A stretch of DNA of 64,000 bases, taken from CBDDIP01 sp965229005 (GTDB taxonomy: Bacteria; Actinomycetota; Acidimicrobiia; Acidimicrobiales; Ilumatobacteraceae). The position numbers and the translations under genes are program-made. The stretch covers positions 496,001-560,000 of the forward strand of contig CBDDIP010000002.1 of NCBI GenBank assembly GCA_965229005.1, written 5' to 3'. The notes beneath the pieces are model-generated. The model was not told the DNA's origin, ran no database searches, and saw only the letters and a program-made list of their open reading frames with translations. Positions within the stretch are counted from its first letter, which is position 1; each line of letters starts with the position of its first letter. This document shows, one piece after another, positions 54,410 through 63,377 of the stretch.

Positions 54410-55003
54410 TCAGCCCAGGGCGTTGAAGTGCTCGGGCAACGGACGCCGGCCGGTGAGGGCCAACAGCACGACCGCCGGGTCGACGAGATCGGTGACCACC
54501 TGGAGCACGATCGGACCGGTGGCCGGATGGAGCTCGGCCGGTTCGCCGATCGCCCGTTGGAGGTCGAGCGTGTGCACAGCGACCTCCACCGTGCGGGTGG
54601 CGAGGTACTCGCTGAACACGATCGATCCGGCGAACGTGTTGACCGGATCGTCGTCCAGCGTGCTGGCGACCAGTGCGAGGACGCGCTCGGTGGTGGCCTC
54701 CGACTCGCCGAGCGGGTCGTCGAGTGCTGCCCCGCCGTCGCGACCGCGCTGGGCGATGCCTTCGTGCACGCTCGATTCGGCCAACGAGGCGCGGTAGTAC
54801 TCGCCGGCGTCGGCGAGGACGCGATCGATCTTCGGCTCGCTGGCGAGGTACGTCTCGATCGTGGTGAACGCGCGCAGCGTGTGCGCCACCAGCTCGCGCG
54901 TCGTCCACGAACCCAGCGCGGCGGGAGCGTCCCACGCGTCGGCAGGCACGGCACGCACGGTGGACAGGAACGACCGCGCCGCCTCCTCGAACGCGGCCCT
55001 CAC
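54410..55003 (-). CDS. TIGR03083/maleylpyruvate-isomerase-N-like protein (DinB fold)
   Basis: 197 residues. The helical bundle pattern is seen in AAFEEAARSFLSTVRAVPADAWDAPAALGSWTTRELVAHTLRAF in pieces and VFSEYLATRTVEVAVHTLDLQRAIG, with His residues at the positions that bind metal in mycothiol-dependent DinB-like enzymes. It may be a mycothiol-linked isomerase or S-transferase. It starts with GTG at 55003, overlapping the phosphoesterase stop (GTGA). Confidence 0.82.
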   Translation of the reverse strand: MRAAFEEAARSFLSTVRAVPADAWDAPAALGSWTTRELVAHTLRAFTTIETYLASEPKIDRVLADAGEYYRASLAESSVHEGIAQRGRDGGAALDDPLGESEATTERVLALVASTLDDDPVNTFAGSIVFSEYLATRTVEVAVHTLDLQRAIGEPAELHPATGPIVLQVVTDLVDPAVVLLALTGRRPLPEHFNALG

Positions 55004-55995
55004 CGCAGCGGGATGTTGAAGCACCGATCCTCCAATCGCCCGAGCGCGTAGGTCTCGTAGTCGATGCCGAAGTCGGCGTAGAGGTGGCGGCAGCGCTCGC
55101 TCCAGTCGAGTGCGGCGGCGCTGGACATGCGGTGCACCACCTGCGTGATGCCGCCCTCGTAGACCCGGTACTCGGCCCATGTGCCGGGGAAGTCCTTGAC
55201 GCACCCGATCTCCACCGATGGCACGCCGCTCGGCAGCATGCGCACGCGATGGCGATGGGTGTGCCCGGCGGTGTAGGCGACGATGCGCGGCTGGCGGGCG
55301 ATCACCGCGCTGAGCGCGTCGCTGGCGTCGGGGTGCATGCCGAAGTAGTCGTCGCTGCGCTTGCCGCCGGTCCACTGCTGGTGGTGACCCATCACGATCA
55401 CCGGTCGATCGCTCGCCGCGGCACGGGTCTCGAGCCAGTCGAGCTGCTCGGTGGACAGCGAGCCGGTGGTGACCGTTGGGATCACCGTGTCCACCAGGGC
55501 CACCGTGGCCCCAGGCAGCTCGATCCACTGGTCGCCGGCGTACTGGTGCTGGCCCTGGTAGGCGTCGTGGTTCCCGCGCACGACGTGCAGCCGATCGGTG
55601 AACGCGTCGCGGTAGCAACGCTCGAAGGCGGCCCACTCGTCGGGCTGGCCGTCCACGGACAGGTCGCCTTTGACGATCACCGCAACCGGGTCGATCGCGG
55701 TGATCTCCGCCGCCGCGGCGACGTTCATCGTCTCCGGATACGGCGCCTCGCCGGGGGCCGCCCGCTGGATCGGGCCAGCAGGGTCGTCATCGATGCGTCC
55801 GCACTCCTCCTCGCCGAAGTGCACGTCGTTCACCGTGGCGAAGCGGCACAGCAGCGCTCCCTCCGGCCGGGTGAGCGTCGTCACCTGCCGGCCGGCGATC
55901 TCGTACGTGGTGCCCGGGCGCAACCCGTCGTGGCGCGTTGCAGTGGTCCCCTCGTGGGTGACGATGAGATCGTCGGCGACCGTGGTGATGTCCAC
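55000..55995 (-). CDS. Calcineurin-like metallophosphoesterase
   Basis: 331 residues. The five metal motifs are visible: NDVHFGE (DxH), KGDLS (GDx), RGNHDAY (GNHD), GHHQQW and AGHTHRHR (GHxH). The N-terminal 50 residues form a small beta domain (HEGTTATRHDGLRPGTTYEI) that resembles purple-acid-phosphatase-type Fn3 starts. Substrate unknown. First gene of the six-gene minus-strand unit. Confidence 0.88.
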   Translation of the reverse strand: MDITTVADDLIVTHEGTTATRHDGLRPGTTYEIAGRQVTTLTRPEGALLCRFATVNDVHFGEEECGRIDDDPAGPIQRAAPGEAPYPETMNVAAAAEITAIDPVAVIVKGDLSVDGQPDEWAAFERCYRDAFTDRLHVVRGNHDAYQGQHQYAGDQWIELPGATVALVDTVIPTVTTGSLSTEQLDWLETRAAASDRPVIVMGHHQQWTGGKRSDDYFGMHPDASDALSAVIARQPRIVAYTAGHTHRHRVRMLPSGVPSVEIGCVKDFPGTWAEYRVYEGGITQVVHRMSSAAALDWSERCRHLYADFGIDYETYALGRLEDRCFNIPLR

Positions 55996-56088
55996 GGCGG
56001 CGACCGTAGCGTTCGCCGGGGACGCAGGCGGTCACCATCCTCCTCTTTACAGAGAGCGTCCGTCTCGCTACGCTCCGTGTGAACACCC

Positions 56089-57687
56089 ATGTCAATCGGA
56101 CCGGGAAGGCGGGGCAGCATGCACATCGACCTGCTGACCCGACCCTCCCGACGGGTCGCAGGAAAGCAGGCGATCGCCACCACCTCGATGGTCACCGCTG
56201 CCGCGGGCGTGCTCGGAGCGCTGGCCGTCGTGGGCTCGCTCGGGCACGGTGACGTCGCCCGGTTCTCCTACGTCGCCTGCCTCGCCGGCGCCGCCGGACT
56301 GGTGCTCAGCGTCGCCCAGCGCCACGCCACCCAACGACGCGTGTGGCTGCTCGTCGGTGCCGGGCTGACCTCGTGGACCATCGCCGGCGCGTTGGTGACC
56401 CTCCAGATCGGCGCGTTCGAGTCGATCCCATCGCTCGTGGTCTCCATCCTCTACGCAGCCGGCTACCCGCTGGTGCTCGCCGGGCTCGTCGTGCTCGGCA
56501 CGCCGCCCGACGTACCTCGCCGGCTCGGTGCCGTGCTCGACGGCCTCATCGCCTTCTCGCTCCTCTACGGCGCGGTGTGGGTCCTGGCCGTGCAGCCGGT
56601 CAGCACCGACTCACGTCTGCCGCGAGTCGATCGCGCCTTCAGCGCGCTGTATCCGGCGTTCGACGTGGCCCTCTTGATCACCACCATGTGGTTGCTGATC
56701 AGCAAGACGGTGTGGCGGCGCGTCGGGGTGCTGCTCGCGCTCGGCGTGCTGCTGGGTGGAGCTGCCGACGTCGCCCTGCTCGTGCTCTACCTGCGCGATC
56801 CCGCCGGAGCCTGGCCGTCGACCGACCTCGTCTACCTCCTCGGCAACGCTTCGATCGCGGTTGCAGCGATGATCAGCCCGGCCGCCGGACCGTCGGATCG
56901 TCAGACGCCGGAAGCAAGCGGACGCCGCCTGTCCGCGCTCGTGTCGCTCGCCGGCGTCGGCGCCGCGGCGACCCTGCTCGCACTCGCCGTGGATGGTCGC
57001 AGCGTGCGTCTCGCGCCGCTCGCAGGATGGCTCGTGGTCGTTGCGGGGCTGAACGTGGCCCGCAGCGTCGTCGGCATGCGCAGCATGGAGCGCACTCGTC
57101 AGCAGCTCGACTGGTACATGACCCACGACCGTCTCACCGGCCTGTTGGAGCGCACGGCGTTCATGAACGCCGGCGAGCGCGGTGGCGTCCGCGAACGCAG
57201 CGGCACCGTGCTGTACATCGACGTCGACGGGTCGCGAAGCCTGTCCGAGCGGTACGGCCCGGACCACGTCGATCGAGTGATGGTCGAGGTGGCCAGCCGC
57301 CTGCGCCGGGCGCTCTCCGAGCACGCCACGCTGGCCCGGCTGAGCCACGACGAGTTCGCCGCGTTCGTTCGTTCGAGCGATCTCGGCAAGGGCCGCTCAC
57401 TGGCCGAAGCGGTTCGCGACGAGACGTGCGTGTCGATGATGATCGGCGACCTCGAGGTGCCCGTCAGCGTCAGCATCGGCGTCGCCCAGACGGACGGCAC
57501 CGTGATCGACCTCGAGATCGGCATGCGTCGCGCGCGCCAGGCGATGCGTCACGCCAAGTCCAAGGGCCCGGGTGGCATCGCCGTGGACGCCGAATTGGCC
57601 GGCAACCCCGACGTGGCCGACGACGAGCGCGGCGCCAGGCCGGTCGGCGCGACCGCGCGCTACAGCCCCGCCGCCCTCGGCTTCTGA
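56089..57687 (+). CDS. Multi-pass membrane GGDEF-like protein with degenerate signature
   Basis: 532 residues. About eight to nine helices (about 30-320; TSMVTAAAGVLGALAVVGSL onward) precede a GGDEF domain (about 345-500) starting YMTHDRLTGLLERTAFM. The signature loop is LSHDEFAAF, that is SHDEF for GGDEF, with both Gly missing, so cyclase activity is doubtful. The membrane part resembles the 7TM-like sensor of actinobacterial GGDEF proteins. ATG 56089 or 56119 could be the start. Confidence 0.85.
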   Translation: MSIGPGRRGSMHIDLLTRPSRRVAGKQAIATTSMVTAAAGVLGALAVVGSLGHGDVARFSYVACLAGAAGLVLSVAQRHATQRRVWLLVGAGLTSWTIAGALVTLQIGAFESIPSLVVSILYAAGYPLVLAGLVVLGTPPDVPRRLGAVLDGLIAFSLLYGAVWVLAVQPVSTDSRLPRVDRAFSALYPAFDVALLITTMWLLISKTVWRRVGVLLALGVLLGGAADVALLVLYLRDPAGAWPSTDLVYLLGNASIAVAAMISPAAGPSDRQTPEASGRRLSALVSLAGVGAAATLLALAVDGRSVRLAPLAGWLVVVAGLNVARSVVGMRSMERTRQQLDWYMTHDRLTGLLERTAFMNAGERGGVRERSGTVLYIDVDGSRSLSERYGPDHVDRVMVEVASRLRRALSEHATLARLSHDEFAAFVRSSDLGKGRSLAEAVRDETCVSMMIGDLEVPVSVSIGVAQTDGTVIDLEIGMRRARQAMRHAKSKGPGGIAVDAELAGNPDVADDERGARPVGATARYSPAALGF

Positions 57688-57697
57688 CCGGTCGTCT

Positions 57698-57728
57698 GCC
57701 CGAACCGCTCGGGCCTGAAAGCGTTCAG
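57698..57728. terminator. Two short hairpins between convergent genes
   Basis: GCCCGA-accgc-TCGGGC (57698-57714) and CTGAA-agcg-TTCAG (57715-57728) lie side by side between the GGDEF-like and RDD genes; the second overlaps the RDD stop codon. Weak bidirectional terminator candidate. Confidence 0.4.
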
Positions 57729-58276
57729 CTCTTGACGACGACGGAGCCGACGATCTTGTCGTGCCACGTCTGCTTGCGCTGGTCCCAGAGGTTCCAGAAG
57801 TATCCGAGCAAGCACGGGAACGCGCTGATGATCCGAGCGAAGTACCTGCCGACGGCGCGGCCGGTGCCGATCGGCTGACCGGTGTTCTGATCGACGACGC
57901 GGACGTTCGCGGCCTTCATGCCCCAGCTCTGACCCTTGCCCACGTTCTTGCAGTAGAGCACTGCGAACGCGACGAACCCGATGACGAACAGCACGGTGCC
58001 GATCGCGATCGACGAGGACTCGGGAACGCGGCACCGTCCTTGGTCGCATGACTCGGTCCGGTGCGGCCCCAGGAACAGGCCGGCGAAGCCGGGGATGAAG
58101 AAGATCAGCGAGATGAGGTAGTCGATGATGTAGCCGCCGAGGCGAGCCCCGAAGCCGGCGTACTGGGGCGTGCCGTACCCGGGCGCAGCGGTGGGCATCA
58201 TGCCGCCGGGACTGGGCGGAGCGCCCCAACCGGGAGGCGGCGTGGGCGGCGGCGGAGGCGGAGGCGGCATCGACAT
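57725..58276 (-). CDS. RDD family membrane protein
   Basis: 183 residues. A Pro/Gly-rich N-terminus (MSMPPPPPPPPTPPPGWG) is followed by the RDD domain. AGFGARLGGYIIDYLISLIFFIPG corresponds to the Arg-Asp-Asp segment, with R, then D of IIDYL; the second helix is AIGTVLFVIGFVAFAVLYC, and GMKAANVRVVD and RYFARIISAFPCLLGYFWNLWD follow. The role is unknown; such proteins may be small transporters. A CDQGRC loop between helices has two Cys. Upstream on the same strand lies the start region of no other gene; the epsilon subunit gene ends just before it. Confidence 0.87.
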   Translation of the reverse strand: MSMPPPPPPPPTPPPGWGAPPSPGGMMPTAAPGYGTPQYAGFGARLGGYIIDYLISLIFFIPGFAGLFLGPHRTESCDQGRCRVPESSSIAIGTVLFVIGFVAFAVLYCKNVGKGQSWGMKAANVRVVDQNTGQPIGTGRAVGRYFARIISAFPCLLGYFWNLWDQRKQTWHDKIVGSVVVKS

Positions 58277-58290
58277 GCCGGAAAGCTAAT

Positions 58291-58494
58291 TCAGCGGAAC
58301 GGACGGTCGCGGCGTGCGGCGAGTGGCCGCGCCCACCAGCGTCCGCTGAACCGCCACGCCGGGTTGCGGCGGAAGTCGGCGACGTCCTGTTGCAGCACGG
58401 GCTTGGGCCAGAACGCCTCGACTGCGGCGACGATCACCGCAGCCTCTTCGTCGGTCGGGTCGGGTGAGATCGAGACGCGAGCGTCGGCACTCAC
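58291..58494 (-). CDS. Acyl-CoA carboxylase epsilon subunit
   Basis: 67 residues. The pattern PTDEEAAVIVAAVEAF, then NPAWRFSGRWWAR near the end, matches the small actinobacterial epsilon subunit (AccE/PccE) that joins alpha and beta subunits. Its ATG overlaps the stop of the beta subunit gene (ATGA), as in Streptomyces and mycobacteria. The biotin-carrying alpha subunit is not in the window. Confidence 0.88.
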   Translation of the reverse strand: MSADARVSISPDPTDEEAAVIVAAVEAFWPKPVLQQDVADFRRNPAWRFSGRWWARPLAARRDRPFR

Positions 58495-60056
58495 AGCGGG
58501 ACGTTCCCGTGCTTGCGACGGGGCAGCTCCTCGCGCTTGGTGCGCAGCATGCGCAACCCGGCGACGATCTTCTGGCGAGTCTCGGCCGGATCGATCACGT
58601 CGTCGACGTAGCCGCGCTCAGCGGCGTTGTACGGGTTCGCGTACTTCTCCGTGTACTCGGCGACGAGCTCGGCGCGACGGGCGACCGGGTCGGCGGCCTG
58701 CTGCAGCTCCCGGCGGTAGACGATCTCCACCGCACCCTGCGGGCCCATCACGGCCAGCTCGGCAGTGGGCCACGCGTACGCGAGGTCGGCGCCGATGCTC
58801 TTCGAGTTCATCACGACGTAGGCGCCGCCGTAGGCCTTGCGGGTGATGATCTGGATCCGCGGCACCGTGGCCTCGCAGTAGGCGTAGAGCAGCTTGGCGC
58901 CGTGGCGGATGATGCCGCCGTACTCCTGGTCCACGCCGGGCAGGAAGCCGGGTACGTCGACGAACGTCAGCAGCGGGATGTTGAACGCGTCGCACGTGCG
59001 CACGAAGCGGGCGGCCTTCTCGCTGGACTCGATGTCCAGCACGCCGGCGAGCATCAGCGGCTGGTTGCCGACGATGCCGACCGGGTGGCCGTCGACCCGA
59101 CTGAACCCGCACACGATGCTCTTGGCGAAGTGCGGGAAGTACTCGAAGAACTCGCCGTCGTCGACGACCTCGCGGATGACCTTCTTCATGTCGTACGGCT
59201 GGTTCGGGCTGGGCGGCAGGATCGTGCGCAGGTCTTCGCACAGACGATCGGGGTCGTCCGCCGTCTCCATCGTGGGCGGCTCTTCGAGGTTGTTCGAGGG
59301 CAGGAACCCGAGCAGGAACCGGACGTCCTCGAGGCACGACTTCTCGTCGGGCGACACGAACGTGGCGACGCCGCTCTTCGACGCGTGGCTCATCGCGCCA
59401 CCGAGCTCTTCGAGGGTGACCTCTTCGCCGGTCACCGTCTTCACGACGTCCGGGCCGGTGATGAACATGTGGCTGCTCTCGCGGACCATGAAGATGAAGT
59501 CGGTCATCGCCGGCGAGTACACCGCGCCGCCGGCGCAGGGCCCGAGGATCACCGAGATCTGCGGCACGACCCCACTGGACAGCACGTTGCGGTAGAAGAT
59601 CCCGCCGTAGCTGGCGAGCGAGACGACCCCCTCCTGGATGCGGGCGCCGGCGCCGTCGTTGAGCCCGACGACCGGCGCGCCGACCTTCAGGGCGAGGTCC
59701 ATCAGCTTGTGGATCTTCTCCGCGAAGACCTCGCCGAGCGCCCCGCCGAAGACGGTGAAGTCCTGGCTGAAGACGAACACCTTGCGGCCGTCGACGGTGC
59801 CCCAGCCGGTGATGACGCCGTCGGTGTACGGCCGCTCCTCGAGCCCGGCGGCGTGAGCGCGGTGTCGGGCGAGGAGGTCGAGCTCGTGGAAGCTGCCCGG
59901 ATCGAGGAAGTAGTCGATCCGCTCGCGGGCGAGCATCTTGCCCTTCTCGTGCTGGCGGTCGATCGATCGCTGCGATCCGGCGTGGTACGCCTGCTCGCGA
60001 CGCTGGCGCAAGTCGTCGAGCTTCTCGTCCATCTGGTTCGGGGGGTTTCCGGTCAC
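58491..60056 (-). CDS. pccB: Acyl-CoA (propionyl-CoA) carboxylase beta subunit
   Basis: About 521 residues of carboxyltransferase. Seen are HEKGKMLARERIDYFLDPGSFHELD in pieces, FSQDFTVFGGALGEVFAEKIHKLMD in pieces, GGAVYSPAMTDFIFM, and near the C-terminus GPQGAVEIVYRREL with ANPYNAAERGYVDDVI. It transfers carboxyl from biotin to propionyl-CoA or acetyl-CoA. The residue that sets chain-length choice cannot be read safely, so the substrate is open. GTG 60056 is used; ATG 60032 is equally plausible. Confidence 0.92.
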   Translation of the reverse strand: MTGNPPNQMDEKLDDLRQRREQAYHAGSQRSIDRQHEKGKMLARERIDYFLDPGSFHELDLLARHRAHAAGLEERPYTDGVITGWGTVDGRKVFVFSQDFTVFGGALGEVFAEKIHKLMDLALKVGAPVVGLNDGAGARIQEGVVSLASYGGIFYRNVLSSGVVPQISVILGPCAGGAVYSPAMTDFIFMVRESSHMFITGPDVVKTVTGEEVTLEELGGAMSHASKSGVATFVSPDEKSCLEDVRFLLGFLPSNNLEEPPTMETADDPDRLCEDLRTILPPSPNQPYDMKKVIREVVDDGEFFEYFPHFAKSIVCGFSRVDGHPVGIVGNQPLMLAGVLDIESSEKAARFVRTCDAFNIPLLTFVDVPGFLPGVDQEYGGIIRHGAKLLYAYCEATVPRIQIITRKAYGGAYVVMNSKSIGADLAYAWPTAELAVMGPQGAVEIVYRRELQQAADPVARRAELVAEYTEKYANPYNAAERGYVDDVIDPAETRQKIVAGLRMLRTKREELPRRKHGNVPL

Positions 60057-60117
60057 GGGGCGAACGCTAGTCGCACGCCCTGCGCCGACTCTCGTCTGCA
60101 CCTCCCAGGAGGTCGGC

Positions 60118-61899
60118 TCAGAGGCCGAGCGGAGAGCTGACGCAGGACGCGGTCGTCATTGCCCTGGCGTCGGCCTGCTGACTCGGCAGCTCGAACGTAC
60201 CGTTCGTGCTCGCGCCGAGCCGCCCGTCCGACAGCAGGACGGTCGCCGAGTACGACACCGACGTGGCGGTCTCCAGGGTCTCGCCACCCAAGTACGTGTA
60301 TGAGTACGTGACGAGGTCGCGCGTGCCATCGCCGTCGAGGTCGACGCATCCGAGACTGCTCCCCGGCTCGCCATCGGTCGGCGCATGCACCTGGACGTCC
60401 TGCCCGGTGGGCACCAGGGTGTGCCCGGACAGGTGGTGGATCGAGCCGAGGAACGCGAAGGCCGAGTGCCCGCCCATCAGCAGCTCGTCGACCCCGTCGC
60501 CGTCGACGTCGACGGGGACGACGACGTGCGGAGAGTTGGTCGCTCCGTACTCGACGGGGTCGACCGTCAACCCGGTACCGCAGACGACCAGCTCCTGCGG
60601 GAAGGTCGGCCCGTCCACCTCGTGGACGACCAGCTGCTCGTCGCGGCCGTCACCGTCGAGGTCGGCGGCGGTCGTGCTGACGACTCGGTCCGTCGGGCAC
60701 GGGCGATCGTCCGTCGGCGTCTCGAGCTCGTAGCGCCTGATCGCCACACCGGGGCTGCCGTCAGCGAAGGCCTCCGGCGCCACGACGTAGAGGCCGGTGC
60801 CGACGATGCCCATGATCTGGCTGCCGCCCGGCAACCGTCCGGTGAGCGTGGGTGCATCTCGGCGCAGCACGACGACGAGGTAGCTGTCCAGCGCTGCGCC
60901 GTAGAACGGGTAGATGGTCGGGCTCGTCGCGGTCGCGAACGGCGTCCAGACCACACCGTCGGTGCCGAGCGGCAGTCGACCGTCGCACCTGGCGTTGCGG
61001 CAGTCGTCGAGCGACACTCCGGTGAAGTCGGTGACGATCTGCCACTGCGTGATCCGCAGGTCGAGCGGTGCCGTGCTCACCGTCGCGGTCACGAGCAACG
61101 AGGGGGAGACGTCGATGTCCGGCAGCGTCGCCTCCGGGTCGACGGGCAGGCTCGCGTCGCCGCAGTCCACCGAGCTCGCCGACACGTAGGTGCATGCGTC
61201 TTCGCCGTCGCTGCCGCCGGCGCGGGCGTCCTCCTCCCAGTGCTGCGGCGACACCTCGCGGTAGGCGACGAGATCGCCGGTCGCCGGGTCGTGCGAGTAC
61301 AGCCGTTCGTCGAAGCCCGCGCGCAGGTCGGGCACGGAGAGGTTCGTCGGGACGGCGACGCCGTCGACGATCTCGGACACGATCGCCCCGGGCACGTACA
61401 CCTGTCCGATGAACATCCGGCCCTGCGGCGTGACTGCGCCGACGAAGGGTTGCGGGTTGGCGATCGGCGCCATGAAGACCTCGACGCCGCTGAGCATCGG
61501 CGTGTCTTCGTCCACGCGGACGTCGGCGCGAATGACGCCGGCCGGATCGTCGTTCGGGGTGCTGGTGCCCGGCACCGTGGAGCCGGGTGTCGTCGGATCG
61601 GTGGCCGGCGAGGTGGCCGGCGAGGTGGCCGGCGAGGTGGCCGGTGACGTGTCCACGGGTGTCGACGGCGATCCGTGGTCGCGGCTGACGACCACGGCGA
61701 GACCGGCGACGAGCGCGACGGCCGCTGCCGCCCACAGCAGCGGTGCACGACGTCGCGACGGCGTGGCGCTCACCGCCACGGTCGACGCATCCCAGCCGGC
61801 GCGCAGCTCGGATGCGAGCTCGGCCTCGAAGCCAGGTCGCATGTTCACCTCGCCGCCGACGTGCTCGGTGATCCAGTCAGGGATGGAGATGTCAGGCAC
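60118..61899 (-). CDS. Membrane-anchored protein with FG-GAP-like Ca-binding repeats, ECF partner
   Basis: 593 residues. A short cytoplasmic N-terminus (about 1-50) without zinc-finger cysteines precedes one helix (APLLWAAAAVALVAGLAVVVS), a linker with repeats of Thr-Ser-Pro-Ala, then a large external domain with several DxDGDG loops (AADLDGDGRDEQLVV, VDVDGDGVDELLM, VDLDGDGTRDLVTY) of FG-GAP/integrin-propeller type. It starts with GTG 61899 and overlaps the ECF sigma gene by eight bases, so an anti-sigma or sensor role is inferred. The linker is encoded by a 12-bp tandem repeat near 61603-61647. Confidence 0.8.
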   Translation of the reverse strand: MPDISIPDWITEHVGGEVNMRPGFEAELASELRAGWDASTVAVSATPSRRRAPLLWAAAAVALVAGLAVVVSRDHGSPSTPVDTSPATSPATSPATSPATDPTTPGSTVPGTSTPNDDPAGVIRADVRVDEDTPMLSGVEVFMAPIANPQPFVGAVTPQGRMFIGQVYVPGAIVSEIVDGVAVPTNLSVPDLRAGFDERLYSHDPATGDLVAYREVSPQHWEEDARAGGSDGEDACTYVSASSVDCGDASLPVDPEATLPDIDVSPSLLVTATVSTAPLDLRITQWQIVTDFTGVSLDDCRNARCDGRLPLGTDGVVWTPFATATSPTIYPFYGAALDSYLVVVLRRDAPTLTGRLPGGSQIMGIVGTGLYVVAPEAFADGSPGVAIRRYELETPTDDRPCPTDRVVSTTAADLDGDGRDEQLVVHEVDGPTFPQELVVCGTGLTVDPVEYGATNSPHVVVPVDVDGDGVDELLMGGHSAFAFLGSIHHLSGHTLVPTGQDVQVHAPTDGEPGSSLGCVDLDGDGTRDLVTYSYTYLGGETLETATSVSYSATVLLSDGRLGASTNGTFELPSQQADARAMTTASCVSSPLGL

Positions 61900-62383
61900 C
61901 GTGGGCCTCCTTTCGCCGCAGGCGCTGGAGCGCTCGGGCGAGCAACGATTCGGCGGCGTGCACGCTCACGCCGAGGTTGGCAGCGACGTCGGCGACCGTG
62001 AGGTCGTCCACGTACCGGAGCACCAGTGCGATCCGCGCGCGCTCGGGAAGCCCGGACAGCTGCAACGGGGTGAGGGCTGGTTGCGCGTCGCTCGACGTGC
62101 CACCGACGAGCTCCAATCGACGCTGCTCGCGCCCGCTCGCACGATGCCAGTCGATGAACCGATGGCGTGTCGCCGTGACGAACCACCCGACGTTCACCTC
62201 GGTCAGCGTCCCTGCCCGCGCCGACGTCATCGCCGCCAGGTACACCTCCTGCACGAGATCCTCAGCTGCTGTGCGGTCGGCGCCGCACAGCAGCGCGGCG
62301 TAGCGATAGACCTCGGCGACCGTGGCGTGGTAGCACGCGAGGAACCCGTCCTCGGACTGAACGTTCCACGTGCGCGCCGTCAT
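61892..62383 (-). CDS. ECF sigma factor (third pair)
   Basis: 163 residues. Region 2 reads FLACYHATVAEVYRYAALLCGADRTAAEDLVQEVYLAAM in pieces and GWFVTATRHRFIDWHR. Region 4 reads LPERARIALVLRYVDDLTVADVAANLGVSVHAAESLLARALQRLR in pieces. It fits SigE-like ECF factors. ATG 62383 is chosen, with GTG 62386 directly before it. It is followed with overlap by the FG-GAP-repeat gene. Confidence 0.9.
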   Translation of the reverse strand: MTARTWNVQSEDGFLACYHATVAEVYRYAALLCGADRTAAEDLVQEVYLAAMTSARAGTLTEVNVGWFVTATRHRFIDWHRASGREQRRLELVGGTSSDAQPALTPLQLSGLPERARIALVLRYVDDLTVADVAANLGVSVHAAESLLARALQRLRRKEAHGA

Positions 62384-62397
62384 CACCCCTCCAACGA

Positions 62398-62428
62398 CAC
62401 CGACGCGACGGAATCCGTCGCGTCGGTG
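62398..62428. terminator. Perfect hairpin between SIMPL and sigma genes
   Basis: 14-bp perfect stem (CACCGACGCGACGG) with loop AAT. On the minus strand it follows the SIMPL gene and precedes the sigma gene, so it probably ends the SIMPL transcript. No U-tract. Confidence 0.6.
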
Positions 62429-62459
62429 CCAACTCGGTTGAGGAATCCTTGCTGGGAGG

Positions 62460-63218
62460 TCAGGCCAGTTCGTACACCACCGTCACCGAGACGGTGAGGT
62501 CCTGGGTGCCGGTCTGGATCGGGGTGGCACCGCCTGCGCTGTCGGCCGCTTCCATCGTGCGGTAGATCGGCTGCGGGATGGACACGCCGACCTCGCTGAT
62601 CTGCAGCACGCCGCCGACCTTCGCGCCTGCGGCGGCGGCGAACTCGCCGGCACGCTTCTTGGCGTTGGCGATCGCGTCGGCGCGCGCCGCGCCGATCAGC
62701 TTCTCGGTGTCGTCGACGTAGAAGCTGATGCCTCCGATGGTGACGTTGTCGCCGGCTGCGGCTGCGGCTGCGTCGATGACCGGCCCGGCCTTGGCGATGT
62801 TGCGCACCGTGACGGTGACGTTGTTGGAGGCCGTGTACCCAGACACCTTGTTGTTGCCGTTGTCGTAGCGCGGGTAGACGCTCAGGCCGCTGGTGACGAT
62901 GTCGTCATCGGCCACGCCGGCGGCCTTGATCGCCTTGATCAGCGCGTCGGCCTTGTCGTTGGCCTGCTTCAGCGCGGCAGCGGCGCTGTCGGCATCCACC
63001 GACACGCCGAGGCTCACCGACGCGGTGTCGGGCTTGACGACGATCTTGCCCTCGCCGCTGACGGTGATGGTCTTGTTGATGGCGACGCCGGTCGGCTGCG
63101 GGTTCGGCGCGGCCGACGTGGTCGACGTGCCGTCCTTGCCGAGGATGGCGACGGCGCCGATGGCCAGTGCGCCGGCCAGCACGCCGCCGGCGATGGCTGC
63201 GGTCAATCGAGTCTTCAT
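62460..63218 (-). CDS. SIMPL (DUF541) domain exported protein
   Basis: 252 residues. An N-terminal signal anchor (RLTAAIAGGVLAGALAIGAVAIL) is followed by a SIMPL domain: ITVSGEGKIVVKPDTASVSLGVSVDADSAAAALKQAN in pieces, GLSVYPRYDNGNNKVSGYTASNNVTVTV in pieces, and AIANAKKRAGEFAAAAGAKVGGVL. The family, known from BP26 and YggE, is linked to stress tolerance and forms ring-like assemblies. It is divergent from the DNA ligase gene. Start ATG 63218. Confidence 0.9.
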   Translation of the reverse strand: MKTRLTAAIAGGVLAGALAIGAVAILGKDGTSTTSAAPNPQPTGVAINKTITVSGEGKIVVKPDTASVSLGVSVDADSAAAALKQANDKADALIKAIKAAGVADDDIVTSGLSVYPRYDNGNNKVSGYTASNNVTVTVRNIAKAGPVIDAAAAAAGDNVTIGGISFYVDDTEKLIGAARADAIANAKKRAGEFAAAAGAKVGGVLQISEVGVSIPQPIYRTMEAADSAGGATPIQTGTQDLTVSVTVVYELA

Positions 63219-63377
63219 CGGTCTGTTCTCCGTTCTGATCGCCGCCTGGGGTGGGCCGCGTGTTCGTTCGACGGTCGCTCGCCCCCGTTCGGTTCCGCAT
63301 CGCGCCGGTGGAGGGTCTGGCGCGCGCCCGGGTGGGCGCGGAACCCTCCGCGCGGCAGCGCATGGCAGGCTGGCGCG

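Noticed and set aside
60102..60116. Short ACCTCC/GGAGGT inverted repeat before the carboxylase gene
   Set aside because: Six-base arms with a two-base gap cannot form a stable hairpin, and such a pair is expected by chance in this composition.
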